Assembly: GCA_029378245.1 (NCBI GenBank) | Contig: JARKIF010000002.1 | Location: 2,852,001-2,916,000 of the forward strand | DNA: 64,000 bases | From: Roridomyces roridus | Lineage: Eukaryota; Basidiomycota; Agaricomycetes; Agaricales; Mycenaceae | Direction of reading: 5' to 3' | Shown here: one piece after another, positions 34,680 to 43,132 of the stretch | Numbering within the stretch: the first letter of the stretch is position 1 | Layout: every line of letters begins with the position of its first letter | Notes under the pieces: model-generated | Seen by the model: only the letters and a program-made list of their open reading frames with translations | What the model was told of the DNA's origin: nothing | The model's database searches: none | Made by a program: the position numbers and the translations under genes

Positions 34680-36426
34680 ATGTCTGGAGGAGCCCCCAGC
34701 CTCGTTGGCGTTGCTGACGACGAGCAGACAACTAAAATCTCGCAGGAATCGGAGAAAATTGTGCCTCTAATCGATGATATCTATGCGCAGGAATATCCGG
34801 ATGGGGGAGCCCGAGCTTGGCTTGTGGTATTTGGGGTAAGTTGGAAAAATTGCCACAGGACCCACTTACTGATGTTTCGATTTCCAGACCGCCTGCGTGA
34901 CTTTTTCGACGTGTGTTCCTTCTTGTATTCTAATGGCCAGAATTTGAAGCATTCTTCATCCAAGGTTTGGATACGTGAATGCCTGGGGCGCGTTTCAGGA
35001 CTTTTATCAAGAGACCCTGCTGAGAGATTCCTCGGCCTCGAACATGCAAGTACGCTTCCTTGAATGTTGATGTCGCCGAGTTTTGACCGATTCCAGCGCA
35101 TGGATCGGCTCTGTACAGGTTCGTCCTTCTTCCTAAACGCCTTTCTTTCGTTGAATGCGTGGCAGTATTCCATGGTGTTCTTCCCAGCCGTGATATCCGG
35201 ACATTATTTCGATCGTGGATACTTTAAAATCCCGTTTTTCATCGCAAGCGTCGTTTTGATTGCAGCGACGTTTCTGGTTGCGCAGTGCACGACATATTGG
35301 CAGTTTCTTCTATGTCAAGGATTCTTGGTTGGGGTAACATGTCTTTTTCCCTTGAAAGTGGCACTGTGTTGATGTCTCTTGAGATATGTTGCGGTATTTT
35401 GTTTGGATCGATGAACGCGGTCGTGGGTCACTGGTTTAAAAAGAAGAGAGGAATAGCCACAGGACTTTTGGCGGCAGGTTCATCGGTCGGCGGGACAATG
35501 GTCCCAATCGTTGTGCGGAACTTGATCCCACGAGTCGGGTCGGTGCGTTTTCGATCGTCGTTGATCAAGATTAATTTCGTGAACTCCAGATTCCCATGGA
35601 CTATTAGAATCATGGGTTTCATTCTTGTGTTCAGCCTTGGAACGGCCAACTTGACAGTGAGGAGACGTCTGCCTCCCAAGCATGTTCCTGGTGGTCTGTT
35701 CCATTTCGCTGCCTTTAAAAACCCGGCATACAGTGTCTATTGCGTCTCCGCCATTATGGCCTTCCTTGGGATATATACAGGTTCTTGATCTTGCGTCCTG
35801 GCTGCTGGCTTACACCCACGTAGTTTTGACCTATATCGGCGTCAGCGCCGTGCACGCTGGCCTCCCTTCGGGATTCTCATTTTACCTGGTCTCCATTGCC
35901 AATGGAGCATCCCTCTTGGGACGGGTACTGTCCTCTCTGGCAGTGGATCGATATGGTGAGTGTAGAATGATGAATCGACGCTTGTTCTGAGGGCATATTC
36001 AGGCCCCGTAAATACGATGGCACCAATGACGGTCCTAGCTGCCTTATTGACCTACGTATGGCCCCTCGCTCGATCTAAAGGGTCATTCGTCGCCATTGCT
36101 GTCATTTACGGGTCAGTCCGCTCGTTATCGGCTCAGCCGTCTACTCAAGCTTTCGCAGGTTAACTTCAGGCGCATACGTATCTTCGTTCCTACTTCCTTT
36201 GTTCCATCTAGGGGACATTGCGGATGTGGGTCGACGTGCGGGGATGACCATGTCATTGACCGCGCTCGGTGCCTTGGCTGGGCCTCCCATCTCTGGTGCT
36301 ATAAACACGCGGTCAGGGGGATATGGCGCAGTCGGGATTTATGCTGGGAGCGTTGTTCTGGTGTCGGTTGCGCTGATGCTTACTACCAGGCAGCTAGTGC
36401 TCAAACAGCTGTACGGGAAATTCTGA
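34680..36426 (+). CDS. MFS permease of the monocarboxylate transporter (MCT) family
   Basis: About nine exons. The start MSGGAPSLVGVADDEQTTK is followed by the family hallmark YPDGGARAWLVVFG at the first helix, then NAWGAFQDFY, IGSVQYSMVFFPAVISGHYF, FGSMNAVVGHWFKKKRGIAT (the loop 4-5 basic motif), GLLAAGSSVGGTMVPIVVRN and a second half with LTYIGVSAVHAGLPSGFSF, GRVLSSLAVDRYG, FHLGDIADVGRRAGMTMSLT and LGALAGPPISGAINTRSGGY. Twelve membrane helices are expected. Fungal relatives (Mch/ESBP6-like) sit in the plasma membrane or vacuole; substrates are mostly unknown and monocarboxylate transport is often not shown. No neighbouring biosynthetic gene hints at a substrate. Confidence 0.85.
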
Positions 36427-36592
36427 AATAGACATGATCCTTGTTTGTTCCTGTGTGTTGCAACTTGCCACTGTCGACCTGACTCTCATTCTGTTGTTCT
36501 CTTTGGTGACTTGCTCCTGACGGTCCCGGAAGGACACGAAAGTATTTAATCTTGGATTGAACAGGCTGCATAACCTTGTCTCTGTGTCCACA

Positions 36593-37519
36593 ATGCCACA
36601 CCCAGTCCTCGCAAAGATTGCCCAAGACACTCTCACTGCCGTCGCAAACGGCCATTTCGTCGACGAAAACGGAACGCATACCATCCATGACCTCTCCAAG
36701 TCGCCCTCCGCAACCAAATACTACCCCCCTGATTCGTCTCTTCTCTCTGCATGGGCATCTAGTAATAATCCCCGTGCAACGCCCACCACAACACAACTCT
36801 TGCTATGCAAAAATTCCACCATCGAAGGTGTGCAGCTGTGTGCACCGGAAGGGCGTAAAATCGGAGTGCTCAACTTTGCCTCTGCGACGCGGCCTGGAGG
36901 CGGATTCCTGACTGGCGCCCGTGCGCAAGAGGAGAGCATCGCGCGGTCGTCGAATATCTATTCCTCCCTCATGACGCCCGAGGGCCAGCGTTTCTATGCA
37001 ATGCACACGACGGGTACAAAGACCAAATATTACACGCACGCAATGGTTTATACGAGAGGTGTCCAGTTCTTCCGCAGTGACAACGGCGACTGGGTCCCGC
37101 CGACCACTGTCGACGTGTTGACGAGTGCTGCGGTCAATGCAGGGGTGGTGAGAACGAGGGAGGGTGGCAGTGGAGGGATAAAGGCGTATTTCAAGCCTGT
37201 TGGTACCAAGACCACACCTTCGGTGGACGTTGAAAGCAAGATCGAAGAAGTAATGCGAGAGAGAATGGCCAGGGTGTTGTATCTTTTCGAACAGGAGGGC
37301 GCAGAGGACCTCGTTCTGGGCAGTTTCGGGACAGGCGTGTTCCAGAACAAAGTACCCATGGTGGCCAAGTTGTGGGTGGAGCTGCTAGCTGCCCCTGGTG
37401 CACGCTTCAGCGGTTCCTTCCATCGAGTGGCTTTCGCTATTATTGACCAAAAGACTTGGGCCATTTTCAAAGAGGTATTCGACTCGCTTCAAGTAGCATT
37501 TGCAGAGAATGGTACATAG
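36593..37519 (+). CDS. microbial-type poly(ADP-ribose) glycohydrolase (TIGR02452 family)
   Basis: An intronless 308-aa frame starting MPHPVLAKIAQDTLTAVANG. The macrodomain core shows VLNFASATRPGGGFLTGARA followed by QEESIARSSNIY, the PARG signature GGG-x(6-8)-QEE that binds ADP-ribose and supplies the catalytic glutamates. Later blocks are HAMVYTRGVQFFR, VDVLTSAAVNAG, LVLGSFGTGVFQNKVPMVA and FHRVAFAIIDQ. Length and motifs fit the TIGR02452/DUF2263 bacterial-type PARG family widespread in fungi. The enzyme would remove poly(ADP-ribose) or free ADP-ribose from acceptors in nucleus or cytosol. The gene lies 25 nt from the convergent stop of the PX gene. Confidence 0.85.
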   Translation: MPHPVLAKIAQDTLTAVANGHFVDENGTHTIHDLSKSPSATKYYPPDSSLLSAWASSNNPRATPTTTQLLLCKNSTIEGVQLCAPEGRKIGVLNFASATRPGGGFLTGARAQEESIARSSNIYSSLMTPEGQRFYAMHTTGTKTKYYTHAMVYTRGVQFFRSDNGDWVPPTTVDVLTSAAVNAGVVRTREGGSGGIKAYFKPVGTKTTPSVDVESKIEEVMRERMARVLYLFEQEGAEDLVLGSFGTGVFQNKVPMVAKLWVELLAAPGARFSGSFHRVAFAIIDQKTWAIFKEVFDSLQVAFAENGT

Positions 37520-37544
37520 TATTGATACATGAATGCGAAAAAAG

Positions 37545-38300
37545 TCAACCATTGTGTTTGGTCGCCTTCTTCTTGGGTTTCGCGCCGCTGCTTCCTCCGC
37601 CACTGCTCTTCGACGGCTTGGGAGTTTGGGGGCGTGAAGACCCCCTGGCCTTCGAGGAGCTTCTCGATTTGGCCTGTGGCCTGGTGGGCGTAGGAGCCGC
37701 GATAGGTATAGGCGGTATAGGTACACGCGACGGGGACGTGGACGTGGATACGAAACTACGAGCATCCACGCTCTCTGGTGGTGTCACGACGGGCATTGCC
37801 ACGACGGCACCCAGATCTCTCGCGGCCCTGCGAGAAAGCGTAGACGGCAGTGCATCTTCCAAATCAAACTCGCTAGACGGCGCAAGAGGATCGGACGCTG
37901 GAGGATTCAGAAAATCCATAAGCACCGGGTCTTCCCTATATTTAGGAACCGCCAGAAGAGCGTTCAAGTAGGCCGTCAACGCGTGTTTGCGCTCCGATAT
38001 GAGGATGTCGTCCAGCCATGCTGAGGGGATGAATGTCGTTACTAGGACGCGCTTTGGTGGTAGCGAACAACCCGGACGGTTGGGGCGCAGAGTTTTGTGG
38101 AGGGTTAAAAACTGCCGGCCAAGAGGATACGGAAGTCCCGTCAGCTAAAGATATTCCAAAGACAACCTGCAGACCTCGGAGAAACGTTTGTGCAGTTGAC
38201 TCAGTTCTCGACCGTCTTCCAGAACTTGGAATCTGTACAAGATGTGAGGGCGGGGCTTGGAAGATGTGGTGTGGCCCGCGCTCTTGACGACCAGGGACAT
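37545..38300 (-). CDS. small PX-domain protein with basic tail (GH18-less paralogue of the PX-GH18 genes)
   Basis: Two exons (38175-38300, 37545-38111; intron 63 nt, phase 0) give 230 aa. The PX domain runs from residue 1 to about 110: SAGHTTSSKPRPHILYRFQV, HKRFSE|FLTLH at the splice joint, LPPKRVLVTTFIPSAWLDD, ISERKHALTAYLNALL and a final helix. The R...PPK...R pattern of phosphoinositide-binding PX domains is present. The sequence EFDLEDALPSTLSRRAARDL that follows is shared with the two PX-GH18 proteins at the right of the window, but here the GH18 part is replaced by a Pro/Ser/Lys-rich tail ending KPKKKATKHNG. The intron sits at the same codon in all three genes. Probably targets endosomal or plasma membranes. 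Confidence 0.8.
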
Positions 38301-38460
38301 CGTGGTTGGAGGAAAGATGAATGTGAGAAAGTTATGATGCAATTAATGATTCCGCCTCTGACCGCGTACGCGCGATTTTCCGTGGATTGAATTCTTTAAC
38401 GCGCGCGAATTCACGCGTGCCCGTACAGACAGACAGCGCTGTAATTATTTTATGCATACC

Positions 38461-39269
38461 CTACTTTTCGTTGAGACTGGTCAGGATAGTCCCCTTGCCA
38501 CCCGCCTTGTTCCAAAGACGAGAAACCGTCCTACACGCCTTCTCCTCATTATGCGTATCACCCACCGGTCGGCCGTCGACCACGCTCTTGTCGATATTCA
38601 ACTGCCATCCACTGTACTCGCCCTTGATTTGCAGGAACAGTATGTTCTTCTCGACGCGCGTGAGGGTGCATGCCGAGAGTGGGTATATGGTACCGTTGGT
38701 ACGCCAGTTGCCGCAGGTTTGGATGAATATCCGTCGGTTGAGCGGGGTGGGGGTCGTGTTGGGGGTTTTTGGGGGGAGGATGGCGAGCAGTGTCGTCTAA
38801 CTGGCGTGAACACAAAGCATGCAAGAGGTGCAGAAACCCACCGTTCGTGAACGATGAATGAGGAGGGAAGTGGCTATGAGGAGACCGGTGAAGAGTTCCA
38901 TCGAGCACACGGAGAGACGTATCCAGCGTGGACGGAGTGGAGGCTCTTCCCCGTTGTTCGAGTTATCTGGCGGTTCTTTCCACCGCCTCCATGTAACGTC
39001 TATGGTGTTGACGCTTCAAGGATTAAGACGGGGGAAGGGGTTGTCGCAGGAGGGAACATACGTGAGGAGGGCGTCTATGGCTGTACCCAGGTCATTGAAT
39101 TTCCGTGCGATGTTTGCGTCGAGAAAAGAGTACCAATGAGTGCAGGGGCGAACGCAGCAACGCCCCTCGGGGTGCGATAGTAAAGAGGTGTCAGGCGCGT
39201 CTTCAGCCTGCCCGGGACACCTATACTGCGCCGGAAGAATGAGGCAGCATAACCGATAAAGACAGACAT
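38461..39269 (-). CDS. small membrane protein, possibly TMEM223-like, five-part gene with a 19-nt exon
   Basis: Exons 39134-39269, 39062-39080 (19 nt), 38842-39013 and 38461-38796 join to 663 nt, 220 aa. Introns are 53, 48 and 45 nt, all GT-AG. The protein begins MSVFIGYAASFFRRSIG, has VNTIDVTWRRWKEPP, a membrane helix LSVCSMELFTGLLIATSLLI and a conserved-looking C-terminal half (GNWRTNGTIYPLSACTLTRV, ILFLQIKGEYSGWQLNIDKS). The arrangement of one or two helices followed by a beta-rich C-terminal part recalls mitochondrial TMEM223/186-type proteins, but this is weak. The 5' exon overlaps the block that was copied together with the glutathione transferase gene. Confidence 0.45.
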
Positions 39270-40345
39270 GCAAAGTGTTTGTTCTTATTGACGCGTTAGA
39301 CAAAAATTACACTACGGGATGACTAGATCGCTCGTCCAGTACGAATAGCATTGGCCATCTCTCCCTGAACCTCGTCTTTGAGATAGGGTACGTAGAGGGC
39401 CACATACTTGTCTTTGTCCTAGAAAGAATGAGATTCGGCCCCAGGGGTTATTCCATAGTACTCACGCTCCTGGTTCTAAGAACACTCTCCCTTTGCTCGA
39501 CATGCTCAGCATACCGCTTCCACTGCGCACCAGCTTGATCCCTGCTGTACCCACGATGTTCTGCCGCAATTACATCGCGCGGAATCCAAGGCGCGATGGC
39601 AATGTCGACGAGACTGAAGTGCTCCCCCAAGAAATAAGGGCCTTTGATCTGCGCCGAAAATTTACGGAGCACATCGTACAGCTCTGCGCGCGCAGCGTCT
39701 TGTTTTTCAGTGCCCTGTGTCATGAGGAGCCGCATGAATGCAGGCACAAAAGCCTTTCCGACATAGTCAACCTGTGACCATGCTCTCAATGTGGACTCGA
39801 AAGGCGTATAGAGGCACCAACCCAGATACGCGCATATGCCTTGCTATAAGGGTCTTCAGGAGGAGACTCGGCTTGTGCGTCGGATAGGCGTCCTCAAAGA
39901 ATTCACAGAGTATGAGTGATTCGAATAACACTTTGTGTTGGTATTCCACGGCAGGCACCAATCCTTTGGGGTTTATATCTGGGAAGCAAGCAGGTGAGGC
40001 ATATCGGGTTATGTGCTGGGATGACGCACCGAGGAAATGCTTCTCCTTCTTGTACGGGTTGACTTCCTTGTACTGGTAGGGAATCCCCTTCTCCTCGAGA
40101 GTGATCCAGCTGCGCTGGGCGAATGGACAGAACTGCGAGACTGCTGTTCACAGAAGAACTGGAGGAAAGTGATAGACGCACCCAAGCAGCGTAGAACACT
40201 AGATCCTGTGGGTCTTGATGGGCCTCTACGGTCTTCGACGCTGCACCTGTAGCGTGGGGAAACAGGTCGGCCAGGGGAAGCATATTATTAGCGGGTGAGG
40301 AGAAAGTCTCATGGTAGAGGTTTATAAGTGAAGGTGCTGCTTAGG
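39126..40345. repeat. tandem duplication unit A (glutathione transferase)
   Basis: Aligns with 40745-41930 in the same orientation. It includes the first exon of the minus-strand gene at 38461-39269, the whole transferase gene and its promoter with TTTATAAGTGAAGGTGCT. The left break falls at the exon 1 donor region GAGTACCAATGAG. Confidence 0.75.
39323..40283 (-). CDS. omega-like glutathione S-transferase, copy A
   Basis: Five exons. The start MLPLADLFPHATGAASKTVE lies at 40283. The thioredoxin-fold N-terminal domain contains FCPFAQRSWITLEEKGIPYQ, with a catalytic Cys in CPFAQR as in omega-class and Ure2-type enzymes, YKEVNPYKKEKHFLG, and the glutathione site NPKGLVPAVEY followed by LFESLILCEFFEDAYP. 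The helical C-terminal domain has FVPAFMRLLMTQGTEKQDAA, GPYFLGEHFSLVDIAIAPW and YAEHVEQRESVLRT. Cys-type GSTs act as thiol transferases or dehydroascorbate reductases and in deglutathionylation of lignin- or toxin-derived compounds. The third exon (about 39800-39900) diverges from copy B and its frame is less clear, so copy A may be slightly altered there. Confidence 0.8.
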
Positions 40346-40744
40346 AATCTGGCAAGTCAAAGTCAGCTTTCCGCCACAGACGGCTCCTGTGACAAGCGTC
40401 GAGGCTGGGCCCGAAGAAGGTCGGAACGATTTTTCCGTCGTGGAAAGAGTCCGTGTGCGCCGCCGCTCCCGAACTCCCCCGAGCTGTTCGCGCTAACCAC
40501 CATGATAGGCGGATGTTCTCTGGATCGGCCTCTTGCCGTTTACCGTCGCGCTGACGGCGTCCTCACGGTCGCCCAGCGGATGATACTGCGATAATCGCAA
40601 GCTGCAGCTGCGACCGAGGCAACCAAGGACTAGGAGTTGCGAGAACCGTGCGGTGATCCGACATTCTGGTAAGCATTCTGTGAAAATACACGGTGGGCGT
40701 CCACTGGACCAAGGGATTGAAGTTTCGTGTGAGTTGGCGTCGAA
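40346..40744. other. unique spacer between the two duplication units
   Basis: About 400 GC-rich nt without similarity to the flanking units and without a convincing frame, RNA gene or repeat. It includes the far promoter of copy A and separates it from the truncated gene fragment downstream of copy B. Confidence 0.4.
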
Positions 40745-40905
40745 AAAAAAAGAGTACCAATCAGTGCAGGGGCGAACGCAGCAGGGTATGACAGCGAAGG
40801 ATGTCAGGGCGTCTTCAGCCTGCCCGGTTCACCTGTAGTCTGCCGAAGAATGAGGGAGCATAAAGAGAGCAAAGTCTTGAAAGTGTTTGTTCTTATTGAC
40901 GCGTG
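40745..40905 (-). pseudogene. fragment of the first exon of the 38461-39269 gene
   Basis: The stretch downstream of copy B resembles 39126-39290, including GAGTACCAATNAGTGCAGGGGCGAACGCAGCA as two adjacent short matches and CGTCTTCAGCCTGCCCGG. It breaks off at a run of nine A. The reading frame of exon 1 is lost through indels. It is therefore a leftover of the neighbour gene carried along in the duplication. Confidence 0.55.
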
Positions 40906-40917
40906 AGCCAATTTACA

Positions 40918-41878
40918 CTACGGGATCGCTCGTCCAGCACGAAGAGCCTTGGCTGCCTCGCTCTGGGCCTCGTCTTTGAGATAGGGCGCGTAGACTTGCG
41001 CGTACTTGTCCTGATTCTACGGAGAATGAGATTGGGCGCCATAGATTGTTTCACACTCACGCTCTTAGTCCTGAGAACGCTCTCCCTCGTCTCGACATGT
41101 TCAGCATACTGCTTCCACTCTGCACCAACATCCTCCCTGCTGTATCCACGATGTTCCGCCGCAATCACGTCGCGCGTAATCCAAGGCGCGATGGCAATGT
41201 CGACGAGACTGAAATGCTCCCCCAGGAAAAAAGGGCCTTTGATCTGCGCCGAAAATCTGCGCAGTACTTCGTACAGCTCTGCAAGCGCGGCGTCCTGTTT
41301 TTCAGTCTCCTGTGCCATGAGGAGCCGCATGAATCCAGGCACAAACGTCTTTCCGACATAGTCAATCTGTGAACATACTCTTAATGCGGGCTCGAAGGTG
41401 GTTAAATACACAGACCCAGATCCGCGCGTATGCCTTGGTATAAGCGTCTTCAGGAAGCATACTCGGCTTGTGCGTCGGATAAGCGTCCTCGAAGAATTCA
41501 CATAGCACGAGTGATTCATATAGCGCTTTGCCTTGGTATTCCACGGCAGGCACCAATCCTTTGGGATTGATATCTGGGAAGCAAGCAGGTGAGGCATAGC
41601 CGGATGAGCGCGTGAGCGACGCACCGAGGAAATGCTTCTCCTTCTTGTACGGGTTAACTTCCTTGTACTGGTAGGGAATTCCCTTCTCCTCGAGAGCAAT
41701 CCAGCTGCGTTGGACGAACGGGCAGAACTGCAAGACCATTGTTCAAGCAAGAACTCGAGGACAAAGACAGACGCACCCAGCCGGAGTAGAAGACTAGATC
41801 CTGGGGCTCCTGATGCGCCTCGACGGTCTTCAATGCTGCACCTGTCGCGTGGGGAAACAAGTCGGTCGGGGGAGGCAT
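40918..41878 (-). CDS. omega-like glutathione S-transferase, copy B
   Basis: Tandem paralogue of the gene at 39323-40283 with the same exon layout. Start MPPPTDLFPHATGAALKTVE at 41878. Motifs: FCPFVQRSWIALEEKGIPYQ with the catalytic Cys, NPKGLVPAVEYQGKALYESL, CEFFEDAYPTHKPSMLPEDA, FVPGFMRLLMAQETEKQDAA, GPFFLGEHFSLVDIAIAPW, stop after GRAIP at 40918. The middle exon carries an unbroken frame (YTKAYARIWVCVFNHL), unlike copy A. A TATA-like TTATAAA lies about 30-40 nt upstream on the minus strand, within the block shared with copy A, so both copies probably keep the same regulation. Cytosolic; substrates unknown. Confidence 0.85.
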
Positions 41879-42036
41879 ATTAGTGGCTGAGAAAGTCCCA
41901 TGGTAGAGGTTTATAAGTGAAGGTGCTTATGCAGCAGCAAGGTCAGCCGACGGAACCATCAAATCAACCTTGAACTCTGACGCAATAGTCTTCCCGCGAC
42001 TTATAAGTAGGTGAGGAGCCATGGACAGCGACAATC

Positions 42037-42932
42037 ATGCAACGAAATTCCTCTCAGCCCCAGAATGCGTACTGTGCGTCCAGTCGGTTTTTTTCCCGTG
42101 TCGCGACCGCTAACCGCTCTCTTTAGCAGCGAGTGGTGAGAAACCTGCGAACGGGAACCACAACGATGCCCAGAAGAAGACTCAGGATCAGGAGGAAAAG
42201 GAACGGCGGCAAGCAGAGAAAGGTCGGGTGAGGAACCCGAGAAAACTGGAGCTGACTTGTTCTAGATCTGACCCAGTCATGGATGGATCGGCTGCAACTC
42301 ATCAGTGTTATCGTCAGTCACCCTACTTCCCCAGCGGTGGAAGTGAATTAAATTCATTTCAGACCACGTTCTTTGCTTCTACCGAGGCCGGCATGCTTCA
42401 AGTAACATCTCCTGCTGGTGGGGATACCAACGGCTCTGCATCAAGTCAACTCGCCAACGCCACCTTCCTTGGAGCCCTCGTTCTGCACATCTGGGCAGGC
42501 ATGTCGCCCTTCCTAGCTGTTCTCATCGTATTGACTCCTGGTTTTGAAGCGATCATTTCTTTCCTCGCAGCCTTCTTTCTCGTCCGGTACAACTTGAAAG
42601 AGGCCAAGAAGGAGCAGCAGAACACCGACTCGACCTCCGAATACGCAGGCCCCCTCTGCCGCAACCCATACATCGAACAGGTGGTTTTCACTGTTTTTGC
42701 CCTTTGTATCTAAACCTTGCCCTAGATCGGTCCATTCCAAAGCAAACCTCCTACGCACTTGTTGAGTCGCTGCCACAACCTTTGCATCTTGCTCACCTTT
42801 GCCGGGTTCGGGTTGGCTCTGTTGGGCATCTTGGCTTTTGCTTGGGGACAGAATCCTGTCTCTGTGGGTGTTGTTACTTCTGTTACCACAGCATTTGGTT
42901 TCGCAGGCGGGGTGTGGGTGTTTTTACATTAA
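42037..42932 (+). CDS. agaricomycete multi-spanning membrane protein of unknown function
   Basis: Six exons. It begins MQRNSSQPQNAYSSGEKPAN, has a charged stretch (KKTQDQEEKERRQAEK) and then DLTQSWMDRLQLISVITTFF, a block I have seen in uncharacterised mushroom proteins. Three to four membrane helices follow: ANATFLGALVLHIWAAIISF, LAAFFLVRYNLKEAKKEQ, LCILLTFAGFGLALLGILAF and a final SVTTAFGFAGGVWVFLH. The intron at 42499-42549 (51 nt) has a GC donor (CAG|GCATGT). Its removal gives HIWAAIISFL, while keeping it would add 17 codons in frame. A TATAAG element lies at about 42000. Function unknown. Confidence 0.7.
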
Positions 42933-43132
42933 CTGTATTTGTAATTGTAATCGGACAGTATCAGTGGCTATGCTTGCGGTGTTTCCTAAAGGACCAAGTC
43001 ACGCGATTGAAGTTGCTGTGTTATCGCGCCATCAAGGATTGATCGGCAATCAAGGCACTCTTTGGTTTTTTCGCGTTTGTGCGAAGGTGAAGAGCTGGAC
43101 TTTACCCGATTCCCTTGCTCATCGCTTATAGA

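Larger units (their letters stand above)
40745..41930. repeat. tandem duplication unit B (glutathione transferase)
   Basis: Counterpart of unit A, same order and direction, ending upstream of copy B at the shared TTTATAAGTGAAGGTGCT promoter block. Coding parts are closer to each other than the flanks. Confidence 0.75.

Noticed and set aside
38452..38850. A 132-aa plus-strand frame between the PX gene and the transferases
   Set aside because: It is antisense to the spliced minus-strand membrane-protein gene and resembles no family.
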